Of a stretch of DNA of 64,000 bases, positions 33,191 through 41,162 are shown piece after piece (within the stretch, counting starts at the first letter, position 1; each line of letters begins with the position of its first letter). The notes beneath the pieces are model-generated. The model was not told the origin of the DNA and did no database searches. It worked only from the letters and a program-made list of their open reading frames with translations. The position numbers and the translations under genes were made by a program. This DNA is from Leadbetterella sp. (GTDB lineage: Bacteria; Bacteroidota; Bacteroidia; Cytophagales; Spirosomataceae). Location of the stretch: contig JAHBUH010000002.1 of assembly GCA_019638185.1 (NCBI GenBank), forward strand, positions 1-64,000, in the 5' to 3' direction.

Positions 33191-34021
33191 ATGCAAATAC
33201 GATATGAAAGTGGTCCACGGGAAGTGGAACGGATGAATACAAGTGAGCTGCGGGCGGATTTCCTGGTAGAAACCGTTTTCCGCGACGATGCCATAGAACT
33301 GGTGTACACCCATTACGACCGGCTGATCGTGGGCGGCGTAAAACCGGTGTATAAGTCGCTGCTGCTGCCTACCTATGATGCCTTAAAGAGTGATTATTTC
33401 CTGGAAAGACGGGAACTGGGCATCATTAATGTGGGCGGAAAAGGGAAAGTAACCGCTGAAGGCACGGCCTACGAGCTGGAGAAACTGAGCTGCCTTTACG
33501 TGGGCAAAGGAACGGAAACGCTGAAGTTTGAGTCGCTGGATGCCGAACAGCCCGCCCTCTTTTACCTGCTTTCCACGCCGGCGCATAAGGAGTATCCCAC
33601 CACCCTGTACACCAAGGAGCAGGCCTTCCCCATGACCATCGGTGCACCGGAAACGTCTAACCACCGTACGGTATACAAGTACATCCATGCCGACGGCATA
33701 GACAGCTGCCAGCTGGTGATGGGGCTGACCATCCTGCATAACGGCAGTATCTGGAATACCATGCCGCCCCACGTGCATGACCGCCGGGCGGAGATCTACC
33801 TGTACTTTGATGTGAGCGAGCACCACGGTGTGATGCACTTCATGGGCAAACCCGATGAAACACGCCACATGTGGGTCAGAAACCACCAGGCCATTATCTC
33901 CCCGCCGTGGTCTATCCACTCCGGCGCCGGTTCTGCCAGCTACTCCTTTATCTGGGGCATGGGTGGCGAGAACAAGGATTACACCGATATGGATTTTGTG
34001 GATCTGGCTGATCTGAGATAA
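33191..34021 (+). CDS. kduI: 5-keto-4-deoxyuronate isomerase
   Basis: Converts 4-deoxy-5-ketouronate, released from unsaturated galacturonides, to 2,5-diketo-3-deoxygluconate. 276 residues from ATG 33191 (MQIRYESGPREVERM), the usual family start; the frame extends upstream into kduD but without family resemblance. Cupin metal site seen as PPHVHDRRAEIYLYF (His, His, Glu) with the fourth ligand in WSIHSGAGS. Supplies the substrate of KduD. Confidence 0.96.
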   Translation: MQIRYESGPREVERMNTSELRADFLVETVFRDDAIELVYTHYDRLIVGGVKPVYKSLLLPTYDALKSDYFLERRELGIINVGGKGKVTAEGTAYELEKLSCLYVGKGTETLKFESLDAEQPALFYLLSTPAHKEYPTTLYTKEQAFPMTIGAPETSNHRTVYKYIHADGIDSCQLVMGLTILHNGSIWNTMPPHVHDRRAEIYLYFDVSEHHGVMHFMGKPDETRHMWVRNHQAIISPPWSIHSGAGSASYSFIWGMGGENKDYTDMDFVDLADLR

Positions 34022-34048
34022 ATGAAATAAGCTCCATTAAAAAAATAA

Positions 34049-34084
34049 TTTTGCATAGTTTTCAGCGGATAATTCTTAATTTCG
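34049..34084 (+). promoter_or_regulatory. Promoter of the OmpR-type two-component genes
   Basis: TTTTG (34049-34053), 23 bases, then TAATTTCG (34077-34084), a TAnnTTCG form of the -7 consensus. The regulator ATG is at 34129. Confidence 0.5.
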
Positions 34085-34128
34085 GCGGACTTTATAAATA
34101 ACCAAGGAAGAATAACTTTCTGAATGAT

Positions 34129-34812
34129 ATGCTGGGGCTAAAAATTTTACTCATTGAAGACGAAGTAAAAACACTCAATCTGATAAAAGAAGGGCTGGAA
34201 AAAAATAACGCGCAGGTGGATATTGCCTATGACGGACAAATGGGCCTTACCCTGGCAGAAAGAAATGATTATTCTCTTATCATCAGTGATATCATTCTGC
34301 CGGAGGTGAACGGGCTGACGCTCTGCAAAACCCTGCGGGAAAACGGGAATAATACGCCCATCCTGCTGCTGACGGCGCTGGGAACTACCCAGGACATCAT
34401 CACCGGGCTGGATGCCGGTGCGGATGACTACCTCAGCAAGCCCTTTGAATTCAGTGAGCTGAAGGCCCGGATCCGGGCGCTGACCCGTCGTGGCAATGCG
34501 GTGATCCAGAAATCCAATATCCTGCGGATAGCTGACCTGGAACTTAACGTAGACACCAAGGCCGTACGCCGGGGAGAGAAGGAGATCACCCTCACGGCTA
34601 AAGAATTCAGCCTCCTGGAATTTTTTATGAATAATGTGGGTCGCGTGATCTCCAAAGTGGAGCTGGCTGAAAAGATATGGGATATTACCTTTGATACCGG
34701 CACAAATGTCATTGAAGTATACGTAAACTTTCTCCGGAAAAAGATAGATAAGGATTTCGATGTGAAACTGATTCATACGCAGATCGGAATGGGGTATGTA
34801 ATGAAAGTATAA
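34129..34812 (+). CDS. Response regulator, OmpR/CusR type
   Basis: 227 residues. Receiver domain with LIEDEVKTLN, phospho-acceptor in SLIISDIILPEVNGL and ADDYLSKPFEF; winged-helix DNA-binding domain from ~130 (LTAKEFSLLEFFMNNVGRVI, VIEVYVNFLRKKID, IGMGYVMKV). Followed after 5 bases by its kinase. Of the CusR/CopR type common in Bacteroidota; the signal is not known. Confidence 0.95.
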   Translation: MLGLKILLIEDEVKTLNLIKEGLEKNNAQVDIAYDGQMGLTLAERNDYSLIISDIILPEVNGLTLCKTLRENGNNTPILLLTALGTTQDIITGLDAGADDYLSKPFEFSELKARIRALTRRGNAVIQKSNILRIADLELNVDTKAVRRGEKEITLTAKEFSLLEFFMNNVGRVISKVELAEKIWDITFDTGTNVIEVYVNFLRKKIDKDFDVKLIHTQIGMGYVMKV

Positions 34813-34817
34813 CCGCC

Positions 34818-36206
34818 ATGCTAAGCCGCTACCTCACCAAACTCAATATCCGGCAGCGACTGACCCTCCAGTTCCTACTCCTGGTGAGCGTGCTCTTTTT
34901 GTTGTTTTCCGTCAGCATTTACCTGTTCAGCAAGCTCTACCTGAATAACCGTTTTTATAACGGCCTCCAGGAAAGAGCTATCATTACCGCCTCCCTGAAA
35001 ATAGCCCTCAGCGCGGATCAGAAAGCCATCCAGGACCTGGTGCGCAACAGCGACGAGCGGATGCTTACCGAAGAAATCGTATCCATTTATGACCCTCAGC
35101 GGAATATGTTCGTGTTTACCACCGACATCCTGAAAGAAGGCTATCACCGCAGTTTCCTGAACCCGGCCGATACCAGTAAAAGCGTCAATACCATTTCCCG
35201 GAATAACTACAAGATCTGTGTGCTGAAGATCAAAAACTACTGGGTGGTCATCAGCGCCAAAGACGTCTATGAAAAAGAAGCCCTCAGTAACCTGCGCGAT
35301 ATCCTGGTCATCCTGAGCCTGGTGGCTCTCCTATTTATAGCCTATATCAGCTGGTTTATGGCTGACCGGGCTCTTTCTCCCATCTCCAAGATAGCCCGGC
35401 AGCTGGACGAGATCTTCCCGCGGAACCTCTCCCGGCGGATAGACTACCCGCATACCGAGGATGAGATCGGCTTCGTTACCCGTACCATTAATAAGCTGCT
35501 CCAGCGGGTGGAAACCTCCATTAATACCCAGCGGATGTTTGTGGCCAATATCTCGCATGAGCTTAAAAACCCGCTGACCAAGATCTTTACCCAGATAGAG
35601 CTGCTGGAAATGAAATACAGGGACCATCCCGAGTATTATACCCAGATCATGTCACTACGGTCCGATACCCTCATGCTGAATCACCTCACCCAGGCGCTGC
35701 TGGAGCTGGCCAGCATCAGCGCCAGCGACAGGGAACTGCCCAAAAGGGAACTGCGGATCGATGAAATCCTGATGTCGGCCATTGCCGAGTTTAAACGCTG
35801 GAACCCCGACTTTGAGATCCTCCTGAACCTGGAGGAGTTCCCGGATAACGAAGAAATACTCATTTACCCGGTAAATGAAGATGCCCTGAAGATCGTTTTC
35901 AAAAACCTGCTGGATAATGCCTGTAAGTTTTCAACCGATCAGCGCGCCGATGTAAAAATTCATTCCGCTGCGGGCCAGCTGCTGATCACCATCTATAATG
36001 AAGGTACGCCTATCCCGCCCGAAGAGATTTCCAAGATCCTGGAGCCTTTTTTCCGGTCAGACTCCACCGCCAAAGGCAAAAAAGGGCACGGCGTGGGCCT
36101 GGCCATCGTGAAGCAGATCCTGAGACTGCACGGCATCCGGCTGACCATAGTACCCTCTGCTTCCGGTAACTCTTTTGTGCTCTCTTTTTCGCGTACTCAA
36201 ATTTAA
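34818..36206 (+). CDS. Sensor histidine kinase with HAMP domain
   Basis: 462 residues. Two membrane helices (~17-37 and ~160-180) flank a periplasmic sensor of ~120 residues; HAMP region after SWFMADRALSPISKIARQLD; H box MFVANISHELKNPLTKIFTQ; N box FKNLLDNACKFS; G boxes and KGHGVGLAIVKQILRLHG. Partner of the OmpR-type regulator just upstream. Confidence 0.95.
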   Translation: MLSRYLTKLNIRQRLTLQFLLLVSVLFLLFSVSIYLFSKLYLNNRFYNGLQERAIITASLKIALSADQKAIQDLVRNSDERMLTEEIVSIYDPQRNMFVFTTDILKEGYHRSFLNPADTSKSVNTISRNNYKICVLKIKNYWVVISAKDVYEKEALSNLRDILVILSLVALLFIAYISWFMADRALSPISKIARQLDEIFPRNLSRRIDYPHTEDEIGFVTRTINKLLQRVETSINTQRMFVANISHELKNPLTKIFTQIELLEMKYRDHPEYYTQIMSLRSDTLMLNHLTQALLELASISASDRELPKRELRIDEILMSAIAEFKRWNPDFEILLNLEEFPDNEEILIYPVNEDALKIVFKNLLDNACKFSTDQRADVKIHSAAGQLLITIYNEGTPIPPEEISKILEPFFRSDSTAKGKKGHGVGLAIVKQILRLHGIRLTIVPSASGNSFVLSFSRTQI

Positions 36207-36303
36207 GCCAAATTTAATTCGAGATTAATTCCGGTTTAAGGTGTGTGTCCCAACTTTGTAACATCAAACAAAGGGAAATAAACTTTAATTGGAATTAAGA
36301 GAT

Positions 36304-37248
36304 ATGGAAACAACTTCTCAAAATAACTCGGGAGCCTTAAGAATAGGATTAATAGTTTTACTGGCTGCACTGGCGCTGGTGGGTTACCTGTACTTTAATG
36401 CACAAACCAAAAATAAAGACCTCCAGGGAATGCTGGATACGAAAGTAGGAGAGTTGTCAGACACCAGGGTAAAACTTGACTCCATCTCAAGAGCACTGGA
36501 CGCCAAGATCCTAGAAGTAGAATCATTGGGTGGAAGTGTGACAGAACTGGAAAAAATCAAAGCCGAACTGGAAAAAGATATCGCCAGCCTGAAATCTTCC
36601 ACGAACTTCTCCACTAAAAAATACAACGATAAAATAGCAGAATACGAGAAATTCCTGGTGGCGAAAGATGAAGAGATCATGAAGCTCAAGGAAGAAAACG
36701 GGATGCTGTCCTCTGAAAACCTGACCTTGAAGACGGAAAAAGAGGAAGTGGTGAACCAAAACGTGGCCCTTTCCCAGAGTAAGGACTCCCTCACTAATGT
36801 AGTGGAAGAAGTCTCTACCAAAAACAAAGACCTGCAGGCAAAAGTGAATACGGCTGCCGCCCTGAAAGCAGTGAATGTGGAAGTAGTGGGTCTGACCTCT
36901 AAAGGCAAGGAAAAAGACGGCAAGATCAAAAGCAAGAAAGTGGATCAGCTGAAAGTAACCTATAATCTGCCTTCCAACGCGCTGACCGAAAAGACCAGCA
37001 AGGATGTCTACCTGAGAATCCTGGATCCTAACGGCGCGGTACTGAACGACATGGGCAGAGGCGGTGTGCTGGATTTCGGAGGTAAAGAAATAGGATATAC
37101 ACTCCGTCAGGCAGTACCATACACCAATAACGACCAGCAGGTGGCCATGTACTACCAGAAAGGTCAGGAGTTTAACTCAGGAGTTTACGCCGTAGAGCTA
37201 TACTCCGAAGGATTTAAAATAGGCACAGGAAACTTCCAGATAAAATAA
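36304..37248 (+). CDS. Membrane-anchored coiled-coil protein
   Basis: 314 residues from ATG 36304 (an in-frame TTG lies 15 bases upstream). One N-terminal membrane helix (LRIGLIVLLAALALVGYLYF), then a coiled coil of ~150 residues rich in E, K and L (ELEKIKAELEKDIASLKSST, EEIMKLKEENGMLSSENLTL), then a beta-rich C-terminal domain (VYLRILDPNGAVLNDMGRGG ... FKIGTGNFQIK). It probably spans the periplasm from an inner-membrane anchor. Similar Bacteroidota proteins are uncharacterised. CAACTTTG at 36251-36258 is a near-consensus -7 box, and a terminator follows the gene. Confidence 0.85.
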   Translation: METTSQNNSGALRIGLIVLLAALALVGYLYFNAQTKNKDLQGMLDTKVGELSDTRVKLDSISRALDAKILEVESLGGSVTELEKIKAELEKDIASLKSSTNFSTKKYNDKIAEYEKFLVAKDEEIMKLKEENGMLSSENLTLKTEKEEVVNQNVALSQSKDSLTNVVEEVSTKNKDLQAKVNTAAALKAVNVEVVGLTSKGKEKDGKIKSKKVDQLKVTYNLPSNALTEKTSKDVYLRILDPNGAVLNDMGRGGVLDFGGKEIGYTLRQAVPYTNNDQQVAMYYQKGQEFNSGVYAVELYSEGFKIGTGNFQIK

Positions 37249-37306
37249 AAACTATCAGGAGTTTACGAGAGATAACATATCATAATGGTTTATAGGGTTC
37301 TATCAG

Positions 37307-37340
37307 ATTCCTGCATTGAGATTCGATGCAGGAATTTTTC
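37307..37340 (+). terminator. Rho-independent terminator of the coiled-coil protein gene
   Basis: Perfect 10-bp stem ATTCCTGCAT (37307-37316) / ATGCAGGAAT (37326-37335), 9-base loop, then a T-rich tract. Confidence 0.8.
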
Positions 37341-37480
37341 TTTATAATCATTCTAATCTTTTAAACCTTTTCCGGAACAATTAATCCTGCTAAAATCGTT
37401 TATAATTAAAGTTTCGTAGGAACTCAACACCAATAGCTCCCGGGCGCAGGTCCGGAGCCCCCGAAAAAATAATTTATCGT

Positions 37481-38350
37481 ATGGCAACAGATGTAGCAAT
37501 AGACCTCAGCTTACCCGTAGACCGGGTAGATTACATAACACGGCAGGAATTCCAGGAAAAATACATGATTCCCCAGAAGCCGGTCATTATTAAACACATG
37601 TACGGCAAGGACGCCCAGGTCTACCAGTGGACCTTTGATTATTTTGCCAAAGAGCTGGGCCATATTGAAGTGGGAGTCTTTGATGATGAGTCAGAAGAGC
37701 GGAAAGACGACCGGTCCTATAAAAGTGCCGGTAAAAAAATGAAATTCCGCGAGTACCTGGATCTCATCCAGGAAAGGCCCACTACCAAACGCCTCTTCCT
37801 GTTTAACGTATTTAAGCATAAGAAAGAGCTGCATAACCATTTCAAATTTCCTAAAATCGCAGACAAAGTAGTGGAATTTCTGCCGCTGGCCTTTTTTGGC
37901 GGACAGGGCGCCCTGACCCGTATCCACCGCGATATGGATAACAGCTGCGTGTTTCTAACCGAGCTGGTGGGCCGGAAACGCGTGGTGATGTTTGCACCGG
38001 AATACTCCAAAAAACTTTATCAGTACCCGTTCTCTACCCATACGTCCATTGATGTCAATAACCCGGACTTTGAGAAATACCCGGAGCTGGCTAATGTGAA
38101 AGGTTACGACTGCGAAATCGGCCCCGGAGATACCGTCTTCATGCCGGCCGGTTACTGGCACCACATTGAGTACAATACCGCCGGGCTGGGCTTTGCCGTG
38201 CGCTCCCTGAGCCCGCACGTGTCTGACCGCCTGGTAGGTTTCTGGCAGGTAGGCATCATGACCCACCTGGATGAGATCTTTAACAAAGTGCTGGGAGACA
38301 GGTGGTTTAACTGGAAGAAGAAGGCCGCCGCGCGCCGGGCAGAGCAGTAA
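37481..38350 (+). CDS. Cupin-like (JmjC-related) protein
   Basis: 289 residues. Resembles the cupin_8/JmjC-like 2-oxoglutarate-Fe(II) oxygenase group: NVFKHKKELHNHFKFPKIAD, FFGGQGALTRIHRDMDNSCV with the HxD iron ligands, then PGDTVFMPAGYWHHIEYNTA with the distal His, and a helical C-terminus ending in lysines. Bacterial members hydroxylate proteins or small molecules; the substrate here is unknown. Stands alone between a terminator and the TPR kinase gene. Confidence 0.85.
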   Translation: MATDVAIDLSLPVDRVDYITRQEFQEKYMIPQKPVIIKHMYGKDAQVYQWTFDYFAKELGHIEVGVFDDESEERKDDRSYKSAGKKMKFREYLDLIQERPTTKRLFLFNVFKHKKELHNHFKFPKIADKVVEFLPLAFFGGQGALTRIHRDMDNSCVFLTELVGRKRVVMFAPEYSKKLYQYPFSTHTSIDVNNPDFEKYPELANVKGYDCEIGPGDTVFMPAGYWHHIEYNTAGLGFAVRSLSPHVSDRLVGFWQVGIMTHLDEIFNKVLGDRWFNWKKKAAARRAEQ

Positions 38351-38462
38351 GCTTCAGCCCGGAGGGGTAGGCTTCGGCTGTTTGAAAAATCCTTAAAAAG
38401 GGGGATAGTGATTACAGGTATTTATGTGTTATTTTGTGTGCATAAACCTGTAGGGGACTTTT

Positions 38463-40385
38463 ATGTACAAACTATCCATCCTGTTGTGGTTCATATGCTT
38501 TACGGGTACTGCACAGACCCCTATGAACAAAGACAGCCTGCTGCGCCAGCTGCCCGGAACCCCGGAAGACACTACTAAAGTCTTCCTGTACCTGGAGATT
38601 GGGAACCAGTATGAGTTTGACAATCCCAATACAGCTGCCCGATATTATCTCAAAGCCAGGGACTTAAGTGAAAAACTGAATTATAAGCGGGGACTGGTGA
38701 AGTTTGCCTCTAATTATACGGCGATACTCAATAACCGGGGGCAACTGGACAGCGCATTAATCCTGAATAAACAGGCATTGGCCCTGAGCAAGGAACTGAA
38801 AGATACCCGGCTGATCGGGATAAGCAGCGCTAACCTGGGCAATAACTTTAACTTCCTGGGCAACTATGACAGTACGCTGTACCATTATGAAACGGCCCTC
38901 CGGTCTTTTGAACAAATGGGCGATACCGTCATGGTAGCCCGTACCTATGACCTGATTCAGAACCTATATAACTACCTTCGTCAGTACGATAAAGCCCTCC
39001 AGTACGGTAAAAAGGCCCTTGCGGTATTACGCCACGGCAATGACCCCATAGCCCTGTGCCATGTACTGGCTAATATAGGCACTCAGTATTTGTCGCTAAG
39101 GCAATTTGACGAAGCCCTTTCTCATTTCAATGAAGCCCTGGCCATTGCCAAAAGTCTGAATTACAAAGCCGCCGAACTCACCTGCTACCTGAACATAGGC
39201 GATATCCATTTGCAAAAACTGGATATACCCCGGATGAGGCCTTTTTTTGAAAAGGCCCTGACCATCAGCCGGGAAATAGAAAGTGTGGAAAGTGAGGCCA
39301 TTGCCACCCGGGGGATGGCCATTTATTATCTTTTCAGCAGGAACGAAGAAGAAGCCTATAAATACATTCTGGCCGCCGCTGCCCTTACTGAAAAAACGGG
39401 CTTTCGTCTTCAGCATATCAAAAACCTGGAAACCATGTCCAGCATTCTCTTTGCTCTGGGCCGGTACGAAGAAGCAGAAAACGTACTTAAAATAGCTACC
39501 GACCTGAATAACGCCGCCATAGGCGATGACGCCCAGCAGGCCACGGCCCTGCTGGCAAAACAGTTTGAAACGGAGAAAAAAGAAGCCCGGATACAACTGC
39601 AGGAGGCACAGCTAAGACAAAAAAACATCTTTAACTACCTCCTGCTGGGAGGTGCGGCGGCCCTGGGCCTGATTTCCCTGCTGGGTTACCGGAATTACCG
39701 GCATAAACGAAAGCTGCAACAGGCCAAAATAGACGAGCTGGAAACCGAAAAGCAGCTAACTGCTACAGAGGCCGTGCTCCGGGGCGAAGAGCAGGAACGC
39801 ACCCGCCTGGCCAAAGACCTGCACGACGGCCTCGGCGGCATGCTCAGCGGCATTAAGTACTCCTTTCAGAACATGCGGGAAAACCTGATCCTGACCCCTG
39901 ATAATGCGCAGTCATTTGAACGGAGCCTGGATATGCTGGACAGTAGCATCCGGGAAATGCGGCGGGTGGCGCATAACCTGATGCCGGAAGTGCTGGTCAG
40001 GTACGGGCTGGATACGGCGCTGAAGGAATTTTGCGACGAAATAAGCGGCAGCGGCGCGGTCAGGATGAGTTACCAGTGGTTAGGAACAGGCACGGTGGAG
40101 CAAAGCGTTTCGCTGGCCGTTTACCGCATAGTTCAGGAGCTGGTGAATAATGCGCTGAAACATGCCAAAGCTGAAAATGTGCTGGTTCAGGTGCACCTGC
40201 ATGAAGGCCTGCTGTCTGTCACCGTGGAAGATGACGGAAAAGGCTTTGACACGGCCTTGCTCCGCTCACCCGAGGGAATAGGCTGGAATAATATCCGGAA
40301 CCGGGTGGATTTTCTGAAAGGGAACCTGGATGTCCGGTCGTCACCGGGTAACGGAACCTCAGTGCTGGTGGAAATCACCTTATAG
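38463..40385 (+). CDS. TPR-containing hybrid-type sensor histidine kinase
   Basis: 640 residues. Signal peptide (1-18, ending TGTAQ), a periplasmic array of tetratricopeptide repeats (~30-370; for example FDEALSHFNEALAIAKSLNY), a membrane helix (YLLLGGAAALGLISLLGY), coiled linker, HisKA_3 box RTRLAKDLHDGLGGMLSGIK and HATPase_c (LVNNALKHAKAENVLVQVHL, EGIGWNNIRNRVDFLKG). TPR kinases of this kind are frequent in Bacteroidota. Paired with the LuxR-type regulator that begins 36 bases after its stop. Confidence 0.95.
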   Translation: MYKLSILLWFICFTGTAQTPMNKDSLLRQLPGTPEDTTKVFLYLEIGNQYEFDNPNTAARYYLKARDLSEKLNYKRGLVKFASNYTAILNNRGQLDSALILNKQALALSKELKDTRLIGISSANLGNNFNFLGNYDSTLYHYETALRSFEQMGDTVMVARTYDLIQNLYNYLRQYDKALQYGKKALAVLRHGNDPIALCHVLANIGTQYLSLRQFDEALSHFNEALAIAKSLNYKAAELTCYLNIGDIHLQKLDIPRMRPFFEKALTISREIESVESEAIATRGMAIYYLFSRNEEEAYKYILAAAALTEKTGFRLQHIKNLETMSSILFALGRYEEAENVLKIATDLNNAAIGDDAQQATALLAKQFETEKKEARIQLQEAQLRQKNIFNYLLLGGAAALGLISLLGYRNYRHKRKLQQAKIDELETEKQLTATEAVLRGEEQERTRLAKDLHDGLGGMLSGIKYSFQNMRENLILTPDNAQSFERSLDMLDSSIREMRRVAHNLMPEVLVRYGLDTALKEFCDEISGSGAVRMSYQWLGTGTVEQSVSLAVYRIVQELVNNALKHAKAENVLVQVHLHEGLLSVTVEDDGKGFDTALLRSPEGIGWNNIRNRVDFLKGNLDVRSSPGNGTSVLVEITL

Positions 40386-40421
40386 TAGTTCGCGGCGGCT
40401 AACCGCTAAAATTTTATAAAA

Positions 40422-41039
40422 ATGAAAACATCCATATTTATCGTAGATGATCACTACATGGTGATTGAAGGGATCCGGTCTTTGCTGCAGTATGAAAATG
40501 ACCTGGAGTGGCTGGGCCATGCCACCAGCGCCGCCTCCTGCCTGTCGTTCCTGCAGAACAGCCGGCCGGATGTGATTTTTATGGATGTGAACCTGCCTGA
40601 TATGAGTGGTATTGACCTGTGCCGGGAAGTAAGAACCCAATACCCTTCTATCTGGATCCTGGGCCTCAGTACGTTTAACCAGCAGTCGGTGATCCGGAAT
40701 ATGATGGATAAAGGCGCTTCCGGTTATGTATTAAAAAATGCTACTAAAAAGGAATTGCTGACCGCCATAGCTACGGTCAAAACGGGAAAAAACTACCTGA
40801 GCCTGGAAGCGGCGATGTCACTGCGGGAGCCCACCACTGAGATCCCCCTCATCACCCGTCGTGAGAAAGAAGTCCTGCAGCTGATAGCTGACGGCCTGAC
40901 TAACGTGGAAATTGCGGATAAGCTCTTTGTGAGCATTACCACGGTGAATTCCCACCGAAAGAGCCTCCTGGAAAAACTGGACGCCCGGAATACGGCGGCA
41001 CTTATCGGCATTGCTATTAAGGCAGGGATCCTTCCATAA
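40422..41039 (+). CDS. Response regulator, NarL/LuxR type
   Basis: 205 residues. Receiver domain (IVDDHYMVIEGIRSLL, phospho-Asp in PDVIFMDVNLPDMSG, GYVLKNATKKELL) and LuxR-type HTH (ITRREKEVLQLIADGLTNVE, LFVSITTVNSHRKSLLEKL). Cognate to the TPR kinase just upstream. Ends 4 bases before the LacI-type operator of the next operon. Confidence 0.95.
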   Translation: MKTSIFIVDDHYMVIEGIRSLLQYENDLEWLGHATSAASCLSFLQNSRPDVIFMDVNLPDMSGIDLCREVRTQYPSIWILGLSTFNQQSVIRNMMDKGASGYVLKNATKKELLTAIATVKTGKNYLSLEAAMSLREPTTEIPLITRREKEVLQLIADGLTNVEIADKLFVSITTVNSHRKSLLEKLDARNTAALIGIAIKAGILP

Positions 41040-41043
41040 CGGG

Positions 41044-41063
41044 TTCCGGAAACGTTCCCGGAA
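41044..41063. promoter_or_regulatory. LacI-type operator before the GH105-uxa operon
   Basis: TTCCGGAAACGTTCCCGGAA is a 20-base palindrome with one mismatched pair and an AACGTT centre, as expected for LacI-family operators. It lies 100 bases before the first gene of the hexuronate operon and shares its core with the site at 32322. Confidence 0.68.
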
Positions 41064-41162
41064 TTATTTTACCCGTTTTATTCTTTTATTCCCATATTTT
41101 CTTCCTATTATTAAAATTCAAATGGGCAGTGGCCCTGAAAATACCGTATAGCACGGGGATAA

